Counted from the stretch's first letter, positions 1-7,181 are shown. The stretch: 25,433 nt of DNA from Acidobacteriaceae bacterium (GCA_003152795.1 PMBA01000273.1:1-25433), one strand, 5' to 3'. Notes: generated from the sequence alone by a model not told the origin. Numbers and translations: made by a program.

Positions 1-576
1 GGCGCGCTCCGCTTCGGCATAGGCAACAGCGCGCCGCAACGAATCGGGCTTGAACAGCACATCGGCATCGGTAAAGAGCAACCAGTCTCCCGTCGCCTGC
101 TGGCCCGCGGTCCACATCGCATGCGTCTTGCCCAGCCAACCGGCGGGCAGTTCAGAAATGTGAATCGCCTTCAACCGTGCAGAGCCGGCACTCTTGTCCG
201 CTTCTGGACGCACCGGAGAGCCCGCATCCCCGGATAAGTCATTTTCACGGCCCCGTACGACCTCATCCATGATCAGGCCGGTTCGGTCGGTCGAGCGGTC
301 GTTGACGGCAATGATTTCGTAGTTGGAATAATCGAGGGCGAGCAGTTCTACCAGCGTCTCGCGGATATCTTCTTCCTCGTTGCGCGCGGGAACGATAATG
401 CTTACTCTGGGCTCCCCACTTGGCGTCCCTGGCCTCCGGCCCCATTCGGGCCGCGCGATATCGGCGACATGCCGCATCCCGAATGCCGCTTCCACGATGC
501 GCGAGAACCAGGCCACTGCGAGGATGCTGCCTGCAATCCAGTGAAATGTACCCCAGTGAAATGTCTGCCAATGCAT
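1..576 (-). CDS. Family 2 glycosyltransferase, 3' end beyond window
   Basis: The first 192 codons of a GT2 glycosyltransferase are present; the C-terminus lies beyond the left edge. Seen: an N-terminal hydrophobic stretch (about residues 8-30, with FHWIAGSILAVAWF), then the GT-A nucleotide-binding start PRVSIIVPARNEEEDI, VNDRSTD, a PAGWLGKTHAMW segment and the DXD-type metal site LFTDADV. The GWxGK...DAD layout resembles the HpnB/CrtQ branch of GT2, membrane enzymes that glycosylate lipids. Because hopanoid genes lie nearby, a hopanoid or carotenoid acceptor is possible, but this is inference. The ATG at 576 is the only good start; it lies 20 bp after the MFS stop, with GAGGAG about 16 nt upstream, so the two genes are probably co-transcribed. 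The upstream frame continues open without a better start. The part between the N-terminal strand and the DXD carries a polar insert of about 25 residues (DLSGDAGSPVRPEADKSAG) that looks flexible. Confidence 0.85.
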   Translation of the reverse strand, partial: MHWQTFHWGTFHWIAGSILAVAWFSRIVEAAFGMRHVADIARPEWGRRPGTPSGEPRVSIIVPARNEEEDIRETLVELLALDYSNYEIIAVNDRSTDRTGLIMDEVVRGRENDLSGDAGSPVRPEADKSAGSARLKAIHISELPAGWLGKTHAMWTAGQQATGDWLLFTDADVLFKPDSLRRAVAYAEAERA

Positions 577-596
577 TCTGCTTAGGAAGATGCTCC

Positions 597-1835
597 TCAG
601 GGTACTGGCGACTCTGCCGATGGGTCGCCGACCCGCAGTGGTGGAGCGAATCGCATGCCGTAGAACAGGATCGCCGCGGAAATCATCATCGCAATCACAG
701 GCAGAACGAAAGCAGCCTGCAGCGAACGCCGATCGGCAACCCATCCCATCATCGTCGGCGACGGAACGTCGCCCAGAATGTGAATGATGAAAATGTTCAC
801 CGCGATGGCCGTGGCGCGAATATGGGCGCCCACCGAGTTGATCAGCGCCGCATTCAGCGGCGAAGTATTCAGCAACAGGAAGAAAGCCGCCAACCCGAAG
901 GCCGGCATCATGGCGTGGCCCTTCGCAAACAGCGCCACGATCATCACCGGAACACCGAGCGCCATGCTCACAGCCGAAACCAGGTAGTACGAACCTTTCA
1001 TCCGCCGAAGCAGAGAGTCGCCCAACCACCCGCCGGCGAGTGCGGCAACAATCCCATCCACCACGATGATGATGCCAAAAACAAAGTTGGCTCGGGCAAG
1101 CGAGTAGTGGCGCTCGCTATAAAGAAACTGCGGCATCCAGACCTGAATGCCGCCCAGCGAAAACGTCATCGCCGCCATTCCCAGCGTCGCCGTCAGGAAC
1201 GCTGGGTTGCGCGCCAAACCAAACACCGTCCCACGCTCCCGAGTTTCTGCAACCGAATCAAATTGTCCCCGCTCCGGTTCCTTCAGGAACAGCGCCGCAA
1301 TCGCCAGCAGGAATCCCGGCGCCGCCGCAATGTAGAAGGGAAAGCGCCATCCATAGTGCGGGGCAAGATTGCCGCCCAGCAGGTATCCCGCCGCCGATCC
1401 CACCGGAATCGCCAGGTAAAACACGCCGAGGATGCGTCCGCGCATTTCCTCCGCGAACAAATCCGCCACAAAGGTCGGTGCAATGGTGACGAACGTCGCT
1501 TCGCCTATCCCAACCAGCGTGTGCCGAATCAGCAGTTCCGTGTAGGTGTGGGTGAACGCCGTGAGCAGGGTCAGCCCGCTCCAGAAAATCGCCCCGAGAG
1601 AAATAATCAGCTTGCGCGAATAGCGGTCCGCCAGCGGCCCCACAAAGGGCGCAGCGATCATGTAGAACCCCAGGAACGCGCTGGTGAGGTATCCGATCTG
1701 AACCTTACTTAGATGGAATTCAGCCTGCACCAGAGGCTGCACCGCAAACAGCACGTTCCGGTCCGCATAATTCAGCAGGTTCAGCGCGGTCAGCACGAGC
1801 AGCGCGGTCCGGGCGTGGAGCTGTTGCGGGGTCAC
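597..1835 (-). CDS. Spinster-like MFS transporter
   Basis: A 412-residue major facilitator superfamily protein with about 12 membrane segments. The first helix carries NLLNYADRNVLFAVQPLV, typical of the spinster (Spns) branch. The loop between helices 2 and 3 has the MFS signature as GPLADRYSRKLI, and helix 4/5 has GIGEATFVTIAPTFVADLF, also spinster-like. Eukaryotic Spns proteins export lipids such as sphingosine-1-phosphate and lysophospholipids; bacterial members have mostly unknown substrates. The start is a GTG at 1835; no Shine-Dalgarno sequence is visible, and a TGCTATATT extended -10 element lies just upstream. The stop is 20 bp before the glycosyltransferase start, so the two likely form an operon. 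A lipid or sugar-lipid substrate would fit the neighbour, but nothing in the sequence fixes it. Confidence 0.88.
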   Translation of the reverse strand: MTPQQLHARTALLVLTALNLLNYADRNVLFAVQPLVQAEFHLSKVQIGYLTSAFLGFYMIAAPFVGPLADRYSRKLIISLGAIFWSGLTLLTAFTHTYTELLIRHTLVGIGEATFVTIAPTFVADLFAEEMRGRILGVFYLAIPVGSAAGYLLGGNLAPHYGWRFPFYIAAAPGFLLAIAALFLKEPERGQFDSVAETRERGTVFGLARNPAFLTATLGMAAMTFSLGGIQVWMPQFLYSERHYSLARANFVFGIIIVVDGIVAALAGGWLGDSLLRRMKGSYYLVSAVSMALGVPVMIVALFAKGHAMMPAFGLAAFFLLLNTSPLNAALINSVGAHIRATAIAVNIFIIHILGDVPSPTMMGWVADRRSLQAAFVLPVIAMMISAAILFYGMRFAPPLRVGDPSAESPVP

Positions 1836-1845
1836 AGGTCGAGCG

Positions 1846-1854
1846 AATATAGCA
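1846..1854 (-). promoter_or_regulatory. Possible extended -10 promoter for the MFS gene
   Basis: On the minus strand TGCTATATT gives a TG-N extended -10 followed after 10 nt by the GTG start at 1835. No -35 box is seen at 16-18 bp. If used, the transcript would have a leader of only a few nucleotides. It shares a short divergent region with the higBA promoter. Motif match only. Confidence 0.35.
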
Positions 1855-1895
1855 TGGCCCCTGGTTAACGTGCTGGGCTCAAATGATCTTAACGA

Positions 1896-1924
1896 TTGAC
1901 ATTATTAACGCTTACCGTTATCAT
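1896..1924 (+). promoter_or_regulatory. Near-consensus sigma-70 promoter of higBA
   Basis: TTGACA (1896-1901), a spacer of exactly 17 bp, then TATCAT (1919-1924), one mismatch from the consensus -10. The GTG proposed as the higB start begins 7 nt after the -10 box, about where transcription should start, so the mRNA may be leaderless. Placement and quality make this the clearest promoter in the window. Confidence 0.75.
1906..1920 (+). promoter_or_regulatory. Palindromic operator candidate in the higBA promoter
   Basis: A perfect inverted repeat TAACG-N5-CGTTA (1906-1910 / 1916-1920) lies in the promoter spacer and touches the -10 box. TTAACG also occurs at 1865-1870 and 1889-1894, so there may be several half sites. 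HigA-type antitoxins repress their own operon by binding palindromes over the promoter, and TTAAC/GTTAA half sites have been described for some HigA proteins. Binding by this HigA is inferred. Confidence 0.5.
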
Positions 1925-1930
1925 TGCCCT

Positions 1931-2206
1931 GTGATCAGGACTTTCGCCAACCGGGAAACGGCGGAAATCTGGAGAACCGGCAAGACACGGGGTGCGCCGC
2001 CAGCGAGCGTGACGAAACGGAAACTGGCCATGCTCGAGGGCGCCCTGACGCTGGACGATTTAAAGGTCCCACCCGGAAACCGGCTGGAGAAACTGCGTGG
2101 TAATCGGCAGGGTCAGTACAGCATTCGAATCAACGACCAGTACAGAATTTGCTTCGAATGGCGCGGACCGGATGCTTACGCTGTAGAAATCACGGACTAT
2201 CATTAA
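1931..2206 (+). CDS. higB: HigB-type toxin (RelE/ParE superfamily ribonuclease)
   Basis: A 91-residue toxin. HigB toxins are ribosome-dependent mRNA interferases of the RelE fold, neutralised by HigA. The proposed start is the GTG at 1931, giving VIRTFANRETAEIW, which matches the usual MI.TF...ET.. start of the family. A longer reading from ATG 1883 would put the promoter inside the gene and adds a stretch unlike the family. Seen: the conserved middle part LEGALTLDDLKVPPGNRLEKLRG and the C-terminal strands QYSIRINDQYRICFEW, with the R-x-N-x-Q-Y-R-I-x-F pattern typical of HigB. The family length of about 92 residues agrees. The toxin gene precedes the antitoxin gene, the usual order for higBA. 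It is followed after 11 bp by higA. Confidence 0.93.
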   Translation: MIRTFANRETAEIWRTGKTRGAPPASVTKRKLAMLEGALTLDDLKVPPGNRLEKLRGNRQGQYSIRINDQYRICFEWRGPDAYAVEITDYH

Positions 2207-2217
2207 GGCCAAATAGC

Positions 2218-2538
2218 ATGAGCGTGATCAGAAAAGGCATACCAAACTGGAGAGTTCATCCCGGCGAAATCCTGCGCGAAGAATTTCTAAAGCCGATGGA
2301 CATCTCCGCTTACGAATTAGCCAAGCGCCTGCACGTGCCCGCGCCTCGGATCAATGACATCGTTCTCGAACGGCGTGGCATCAGCGCCGATACTGCGGTC
2401 CGGTTGTCCCGCTTCTTCGGGACCACCGAACAGTTCTGGCTGAATTTGCAGGGAGCCTACGAGATAAGCCGCGTCAAGGCCGCTCATGCGGCTGAGATCG
2501 AGCTCATCACTCCACGAGCGGTGGCCGCATCCCGCTAA
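2218..2538 (+). CDS. higA: HigA-type antitoxin (XRE helix-turn-helix)
   Basis: A 106-residue antitoxin. HigA binds and blocks HigB and represses the operon. Seen: the family opening VHPGEILREEFLKPM, then a helix-turn-helix of XRE type, ISAYELAKRLHVPAPRINDI, the conserved RGISADTAVRLSRFFGT, and EQFWLNLQGAYEI near the C-terminus. Start at ATG 2218, 11 bp after the higB stop; an upstream in-frame ATG at 2149 lies inside higB and adds no family sequence. No strong Shine-Dalgarno is visible (AAGGCC is weak), so translation may be coupled to higB. It ends 38 bp before the queF stop, so higBA and queF are convergent. Confidence 0.93.
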   Translation: MSVIRKGIPNWRVHPGEILREEFLKPMDISAYELAKRLHVPAPRINDIVLERRGISADTAVRLSRFFGTTEQFWLNLQGAYEISRVKAAHAAEIELITPRAVAASR

Positions 2539-2576
2539 CTTGCCGCGGACGAGTCTGCGAGCTTTCCGATCGCCAG

Positions 2577-2999
2577 TCACTTCCGGCTCTTTTTCCCTCG
2601 CGGCCACCGTGCAATCACGACCGTCGAAATCCCTCCGCGCGGACGGAACTCACCATTCACCTCGGCCCACACCGGCTTCGCCCAGCGCACCACATCCTCC
2701 AGCACCTGATTCACGATGTTCTCCTGGAAAATGCCGAGGTTGCGATACGACTGGAGATATTCCTTTAACGATTTCAATTCCAGACACAGACGATCGGGCT
2801 GGTAGCGAATCACGATGTGGCCGAAGTCCGGCAACCCGGTCTTCGGACAGACTGACGTAAATTCCGGATCGTCCACAACAATTTCGTAGCCTGGAAACTG
2901 GTTCGGCCAGGTTTCAATTTCCGGGAAACTGTGATCGAGCCCCGCGCTGGCGTGCTCCGCGGTGTAACGGGGAGAGGTGGAACGGACAGACTTTCGCAT
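2577..2999 (-). CDS. queF: NADPH-dependent 7-cyano-7-deazaguanine reductase QueF
   Basis: A 140-residue enzyme that reduces preQ0 to preQ1, the last free-base step in making the tRNA nucleoside queuosine. Seen: the catalytic cysteine in FTSVCPKTGLPDFGH (Cys51, Asp58), the QueF NADPH motif as LELKSLKEYLQSYRN (Glu74), then FQENIVNQVLEDV and a C-terminal RGGISTVVIARW. The length fits the short, unimodal (B. subtilis-like) subfamily. The ATG at 2999 is chosen because it gives the normal N-terminus; the frame stays open for another 45 codons upstream, with sequence unlike the family. A TACAAT box lies 6 nt before this ATG. No other queuosine gene is in the window. Confidence 0.96.
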   Translation of the reverse strand: MRKSVRSTSPRYTAEHASAGLDHSFPEIETWPNQFPGYEIVVDDPEFTSVCPKTGLPDFGHIVIRYQPDRLCLELKSLKEYLQSYRNLGIFQENIVNQVLEDVVRWAKPVWAEVNGEFRPRGGISTVVIARWPRGKKSRK

Positions 3000-3005
3000 C
3001 TGCCT

Positions 3006-3011
3006 ATTGTA
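3006..3011 (-). promoter_or_regulatory. Likely -10 box of queF, possibly leaderless
   Basis: TACAAT on the minus strand is followed by 6 nt and then the queF ATG, so the start point would fall at or next to the A of ATG. No convincing -35 is seen. No Shine-Dalgarno sequence precedes this ATG, which fits a leaderless transcript. Confidence 0.45.
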
Positions 3012-3218
3012 CCGAGAGCCGCGTACGGAAGAGTCGCGAGCGCATGATTCCCAGTGGACGGCCGAGTCTCCCGTTCCTCCATCCCCGTGAAACATCCCGC
3101 ACCAGCCCTGGCGCAAACTTCCGGCGCGAGGCATCTAATCAGGCAAGTCCTCGCCGAGCAGTTGCCTGCTCTCCGCAGTGCGTGGATGATATACATTGAA
3201 GCTTGCGCTTTTCTCCGC

Positions 3219-4463
3219 ATGACATTGAATGGAAACAGTTCGGGACCCCAGCCCCGGCGTTGGTGGGTGACAGCGCTTGTAATTCTTGTGGCTGTCATCG
3301 CTCTCGTTGCGTTCGTCTCTCACCGCGATGACGCGGTGCCGGTGCGAACCGCCATCGTCGAGCAAAGCTCGATCCGCAGCCTGGTTTCTACCAACGGAAA
3401 AATTGAGCCCGTCACCAACTTCGAGGCGCACGCTCCAGTCTCGACTAGCGTTCGCCGCGTCCTGGTCAAGGAAGGCGACTCGGTCAAAAAGGGTCAATTG
3501 CTGCTTGTTCTGGATGACGCCGAGGCGCGCGCCCAGGCGGCTCGCGCCGAAACCCAGTTGAAAACAGCCCAAGCCGACCGGAGTGCCGCGAAGCGCGGCG
3601 GGAACCAGGAAGAGGTCCTCAGCCTCGAAGCCCAACTTCTCAAAGCCGGTGCCGACCGCGATTCCGCGCAGCGCAATTTGGATGCGCTCACGAAACTTGA
3701 ACAGCAGGGCGCCGCCTCGGCGGGAGAAGCGCGCGAAGCACAGAACGCTCTTGCCCGCGCCGACGCCCAACTCACTTTTCTCCGGCAGAAACAGACGCAA
3801 CGATATTCCAATGCGGAGTTGGCGCGCGTCGATGCGCAGCGCGCCGAGGCGCAGGCCACCTACGATGCCGCGCAGTCCGTCCTCGCCAAATCGAACATCC
3901 GCGCCCCTTTTGACGGCATTGTGTACTCCTTGCCCGCGAGGCAAGGCGGTTTCGTCGCGGTCGGAGACCTTCTGCTGCAAGTGGCCGATCTCCGGAAGGT
4001 GCTGGTCCGCGCTTTCGTCGATGAACCCGACGTGGCCCGGCTCGCTCCGGGAAATCCCATTGAGATTACGTGGGACGCCGTTCCGGGCCGGGTTTGGCAG
4101 GCCACTGTGACTGCCATCCCTTCGACCGTGAAATTGCGCGGCGCGCGCAACGTCGGCGAGACCACCAGCATCGTAGATAACAGGGATTTGAAACTCTTGC
4201 CGAATATCAACGTCGGAGTCGCGATCGTTACTGCCGAGCGCGACAACGTGCTGGTGGTGCCGCGAGAGGCCGTCCGCATGGATGACTCCAAACCTTATGT
4301 GTTGCTGATTGCCGGCCACGAACTCAAGCGCCGCGAGGTGGAGACTTCCCTTTCCAATCTCACTCAGGTGCAAGTCACGCGCGGACTCGCCGCCAGGGAT
4401 GTGGTCGCAATCAATTCCTCCAATGGCAAACCGATTGGCGACCGAATGCAGGTCAAGTTCTAG
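3219..4463 (+). CDS. HlyD/RND-type periplasmic adaptor protein
   Basis: A 414-residue membrane-fusion (adaptor) protein that would bridge an inner-membrane exporter and a TolC-type channel. Seen: a short cytoplasmic start with RRWW, one membrane segment (about residues 15-33, VTALVILVAVIALVAFV), a first barrel/lipoyl half (VRRVLVKEGDSVKKGQLLLVLDDAEA), a long Ala/Arg/Glu-rich coiled coil (about residues 95-220), the second lipoyl half (SNIRAPFDGIVYSLPARQGGFVAVGDLLLQVAD), and a beta-barrel domain with EPDVARLAPGNPIEI. Start at ATG 3219 because it sits just before the membrane segment; ATG 3186 is an alternative, and no clear Shine-Dalgarno precedes either. The stop TAG is followed directly by the ATG of the TPR gene (0-bp gap), so the two are translationally linked. 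No ABC or RND pump gene is adjacent, which is unusual. Confidence 0.92.
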   Translation: MTLNGNSSGPQPRRWWVTALVILVAVIALVAFVSHRDDAVPVRTAIVEQSSIRSLVSTNGKIEPVTNFEAHAPVSTSVRRVLVKEGDSVKKGQLLLVLDDAEARAQAARAETQLKTAQADRSAAKRGGNQEEVLSLEAQLLKAGADRDSAQRNLDALTKLEQQGAASAGEAREAQNALARADAQLTFLRQKQTQRYSNAELARVDAQRAEAQATYDAAQSVLAKSNIRAPFDGIVYSLPARQGGFVAVGDLLLQVADLRKVLVRAFVDEPDVARLAPGNPIEITWDAVPGRVWQATVTAIPSTVKLRGARNVGETTSIVDNRDLKLLPNINVGVAIVTAERDNVLVVPREAVRMDDSKPYVLLIAGHELKRREVETSLSNLTQVQVTRGLAARDVVAINSSNGKPIGDRMQVKF

Positions 4464-5435
4464 ATGATCACACGCGCTTCCAGATTCTTGCTCGTTTTCC
4501 TGCTGCTCTTCGCCTCCTTGACCTCGACCGCCAGTTTGGCGGATTCTGCGCAGGACAAACTGGCGGCCGGCCGCATCGATGAAGCCATCGCCGAATTGAA
4601 TGGACGCCTTTCCTCGGCTCCCGCCGACGCGGAATCCTCCAACCTGCTCTGCCGCGCTTATTTCGCTCTCGAAGAATGGGACCGCGCCGAATCCTCCTGC
4701 AGGAAAGCCGCCTCGCTCGATCCCGGCAACAGTCGTTTCCATCTTTGGCTGGGGCGCGTCTACGGCGAAAAAGCGGATCGGGCAAATTTTCTGGCCGCCG
4801 CGAGTCTGGCCGGAAAGGTGCGCGGAGAATTTGAGCGCGCCGTGCAACTCAATCCCAAAGACGTCGATGCGCGCCTCGATCTGGCCGAGTTCTATCTGGC
4901 CGCACCGGGCATTGTCGGCGGCGGAGAGCAGAAAGCCCGCGATCAGGCGCGCTCCATTGCCGCCGTGAATCCAGCCCGCGAGCATTGGGTCTACGCCCGC
5001 ATCGCCGAACAGAAAAAGGACCCCGCCACCGCCGAGCGCGAGTATCACCAGTACATCGACCTCAGCAACGGCGAAGCGGAATCTTGGCTCAATCTTGCTC
5101 TTTTTCTCCGCCGCCAGAAGCGCTTCGACGAAATGGAACCAGCCATCCTCAGGCTCAGCCAGGCCCCGATGTCGAAACTCGACGTTCTGGTTGAGGGCGC
5201 CCAGATGCTATATCGCGCCGGTCGAAACTATCCTTTCGCCACGGAACTGCTGCGCCGTTATCTCGCCTCAGGTCCGGTAGAGGCCGCTCCCGCCTTCAAG
5301 GCTCACTATCTGCTGGGCATGTTGCTGGAAAAACAGGGCGACAAGCCAGGTGCCGCACAGCAATACCGCGCTTCCCTGGCTTTAGTCCGCAACTACGGCT
5401 TGGCCCAGCAGGCGCTCAATCGGGTTGCCCACTGA
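4464..5435 (+). CDS. Secreted tetratricopeptide-repeat protein
   Basis: A 323-residue protein with a signal peptide (hydrophobic core FLLVFLLLFASL, likely cleavage after Ala26 in ASLA-DS) and several TPR-like helical pairs. Examples are AGRIDEAIAELNGRLSSAPA, EEWDRAESSCRKAASLDPGN, RGEFERAVQLNPKDVDARLD, ATAEREYHQYIDLSNGEAES and GDKPGAAQQYRASLALVRNY. Such proteins are protein-interaction scaffolds; the target is not shown by the sequence. It starts immediately after the adaptor stop codon and is followed after about 200 bp by the TolC-like gene. It may therefore help assemble or regulate this export system in the periplasm (inference). No enzyme motif is visible. Confidence 0.85.
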   Translation: MITRASRFLLVFLLLFASLTSTASLADSAQDKLAAGRIDEAIAELNGRLSSAPADAESSNLLCRAYFALEEWDRAESSCRKAASLDPGNSRFHLWLGRVYGEKADRANFLAAASLAGKVRGEFERAVQLNPKDVDARLDLAEFYLAAPGIVGGGEQKARDQARSIAAVNPAREHWVYARIAEQKKDPATAEREYHQYIDLSNGEAESWLNLALFLRRQKRFDEMEPAILRLSQAPMSKLDVLVEGAQMLYRAGRNYPFATELLRRYLASGPVEAAPAFKAHYLLGMLLEKQGDKPGAAQQYRASLALVRNYGLAQQALNRVAH

Positions 5436-5506
5436 GGATGCCGATACTCCTCCCGCCTGGCTCTGTCTCCAATAACTTCAGAACCTGCTGCGCCGCTCAC
5501 GTCTGG

Positions 5507-5524
5507 CGCACTACAATTTGTGCG
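5507..5524 (+). promoter_or_regulatory. Inverted repeat around a -10-like TACAAT
   Basis: CGCAC (5507-5511) and GTGCG (5520-5524) are perfect inverted arms enclosing TACAATTT. TACAAT (5512-5517) resembles a -10 box and could serve a promoter for the TolC-like gene about 110 bp downstream. No good -35 is seen. A repressor site over a promoter is one reading; chance is another. Confidence 0.3.
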
Positions 5525-5568
5525 TCGCGGAAAATGCCCCAGCCTGATCCCATATCCGCCCGATCCAT

Positions 5569-5638
5569 GGTTACGAGGTGAAGGTTACGATGTAAAGGTT
5601 ACGAGGTGAAGGTAACAAGATGAAGGTGACGAGATGAA
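5569..5638 (+). repeat. Five 14-bp tandem repeats overlapping the TolC start codon
   Basis: Five head-to-tail 14-bp units: GGTTACGAGGTGAA (5569), GGTTACGATGTAAA (5583), GGTTACGAGGTGAA (5597), GGTAACAAGATGAA (5611), GGTGACGAGATGAA (5625). The TolC-like ATG (5634) lies in the fifth unit. Units 1, 3, 4 and 5 carry GTG or ATG at the same place. From 5606 and 5620 these open five-codon ORFs whose TGA overlaps the next ATG by ATGA. GAGGTGAAGG is also a good Shine-Dalgarno match. The array may set translation of the downstream gene, and its copy number could vary. Confidence 0.9.
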
Positions 5639-6971
5639 ACTCCGATTGCCGCGCTTGCGTTCCTCAATTCTGCTCGCCTTGTTCACGGCGCTGATGACCA
5701 TCGCAACGCCGGGTCACGCCGAACCCCTGCCTCTTGATCGCGCCATCCGGCTCGCCCTCGCGCACAGCACCGGTTCAGCGATTGCCAATGCCGACGTGCA
5801 GCGCGCCTTTGCTTCTTACCGCGAACTCCGCAACAACTACATTCCCCAGCTCGTCGTCGGTTCCGGCCTCGGCTGGTCCTACGGATTCCCCCTCACCATT
5901 GAAGGCTCCGCCCCGGCGCTGGTCAATGCCGTCGCCCAGAGCACCGTTTTCAATCCCGCGCAGCACCACTTCCTGAATGCCGCGAAAGTCGAATGGCATG
6001 CTTCCGAGTTCCAAAACAAAGACCAGCGCAATGCCCTGATCCAGGACGTCGCGCTGACCTATGCCGAACTGGCCAAGTGGGAAGAGCGCCTCCTGCGCCT
6101 GCAGCAGGACGACGCCCAGGCGCGGCAGATGGAACAGGCGGTGGCCGAGCGTTTGCACCAGGGCGTGGACAGCACCATCGACTTGAACAAGGCAAAACTC
6201 ACCGCCGCGCGCGTCCGCTTGCACCGGGCCGAGGCTCATGGCAACGCCGACGTCCTGCGCCGCCACCTCTCAACTCTGACCGGTTTGCCGGCTTCTTCCA
6301 TCGAACTCGCACCCGAAACCATTCCCGCCTTGCCGCCGCTAGCCCCCGACGATGATCTCTCGCAGAAAGCCATTGCCTCCAGCCCCGCCATCAAGCTGGC
6401 CGAGCAGCATTCGCTGGCGCAAGCCATGCGGGCTTCGGGCGAGCATTCCGCTCTCTATCCGTCCATCGATTTCTCTGCCCAGTATGCCCGGCTCTCCACT
6501 TTCAATAACTACAACCAGTACTATCTCAAGTTCCAACCTGACAATGCCACCGTCGGCATTGGCCTGCGGATTCCCCTGTTCAACGCCAGCCAGCGCGCCC
6601 GCGCCCAGGCCGCCGAAGCCGAAGCCCTCAAAGCGAAGAAGCAAGCCGAAGCGGCTCGCGATCAGGTGGCGGAGGAAACCCTGAAACTACAGCGCGCCGC
6701 CGAGCAACTCCAGGCGGCCCGCGAGGTGGCGCAGTTGGAGTACCAACTGGCACAGTCGGGTCTGGAAGCGGCCCAGACCCGCATCGACGCCAAAACTGGA
6801 ACCTTCCATGAATTGTCCGACGCCCGCGTTCAGGCCGCCGAACGCTATCTGCTCTTCCAGGACGCCGACTTCGAATACCAGCGGGTCCGCCTCAGCCTGC
6901 TGCGGGCTACTGGAGATCTGGAAAACTGGGCCCTGCCCGGCGCCGGCTCCGCCAGCCCCGACGCAAAATGA
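5634..6971 (+). CDS. TolC-family outer-membrane efflux protein
   Basis: A 445-residue outer-membrane factor. Such proteins form trimeric channels, with a beta barrel in the outer membrane and a long alpha-helical tunnel in the periplasm, and dock with HlyD-type adaptors. Seen: a signal peptide (residues 1-29, cleavage at GHA-EP), the usual opening LPLDRAIRLALAHS, two homologous halves rich in Ala/Gln/Glu/Arg heptads (about residues 130-230 and 325-425), and beta-strand segments between them such as YPSIDFSAQYARL and VGIGLRIPLFNASQRARAQ. The last is the classic end of the second strand pair. The start ATG at 5634 lies in a tandem repeat and overlaps the TGA of a five-codon ORF (ATGA). Its natural partner is the adaptor at 3219-4463; the pump itself is not encoded here. 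Confidence 0.93.
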   Translation: MKLRLPRLRSSILLALFTALMTIATPGHAEPLPLDRAIRLALAHSTGSAIANADVQRAFASYRELRNNYIPQLVVGSGLGWSYGFPLTIEGSAPALVNAVAQSTVFNPAQHHFLNAAKVEWHASEFQNKDQRNALIQDVALTYAELAKWEERLLRLQQDDAQARQMEQAVAERLHQGVDSTIDLNKAKLTAARVRLHRAEAHGNADVLRRHLSTLTGLPASSIELAPETIPALPPLAPDDDLSQKAIASSPAIKLAEQHSLAQAMRASGEHSALYPSIDFSAQYARLSTFNNYNQYYLKFQPDNATVGIGLRIPLFNASQRARAQAAEAEALKAKKQAEAARDQVAEETLKLQRAAEQLQAAREVAQLEYQLAQSGLEAAQTRIDAKTGTFHELSDARVQAAERYLLFQDADFEYQRVRLSLLRATGDLENWALPGAGSASPDAK

Positions 6972-7181
6972 CGCTGAAAACCGCTCATCCAGCCGCTACC
7001 CGATTCTCGCGGCTTAATGCGCAGAAACCACGTTCGGCGAGGTTCTTTTGCGCTTTGTGCCCCGCTAAGGCACACTTACAGAAAGGGTTCCACGCTCCCG
7101 ACACAGGCCCGGACGTACCTGAATGGTAGCGTCGAGTAGGCTTTGTGCGCATCTAACAATGCTAAGATAGAGACTCCCAAT

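Noticed and set aside
263..571. 102-codon minus-strand frame beginning MADISLGY
   Set aside because: It is the wrong frame of the glycosyltransferase. The adjacent frame starting at 576 carries the GT2 motifs and continues to the window edge.
420..1712. Open frame of 430 codons on the + strand
   Set aside because: Opposite the MFS transporter and glycosyltransferase; composition is extremely Arg/His/Gln-rich and matches no family.
1883..1930. Earlier ATG start for higB
   Set aside because: It lies upstream of and through the near-consensus promoter, and the added residues do not fit the HigB family start.
3135..5048. Long open frame of 637 codons on the minus strand
   Set aside because: It lies opposite the adaptor and TPR genes, whose families are recognisable. 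Its sequence is His/Gly/Arg-rich without any known fold; it arises from GC-rich third positions.
7020..7056. Possible terminator after the TolC-like gene (GCGCA...TGCGC)
   Set aside because: Only five outer pairs match; the inner part is bulged and no T run follows.
7143..7168. Promoter for hpnJ (TTGTGC and TAAGAT)
   Set aside because: Spacing is only 14 bp and both boxes are weak.
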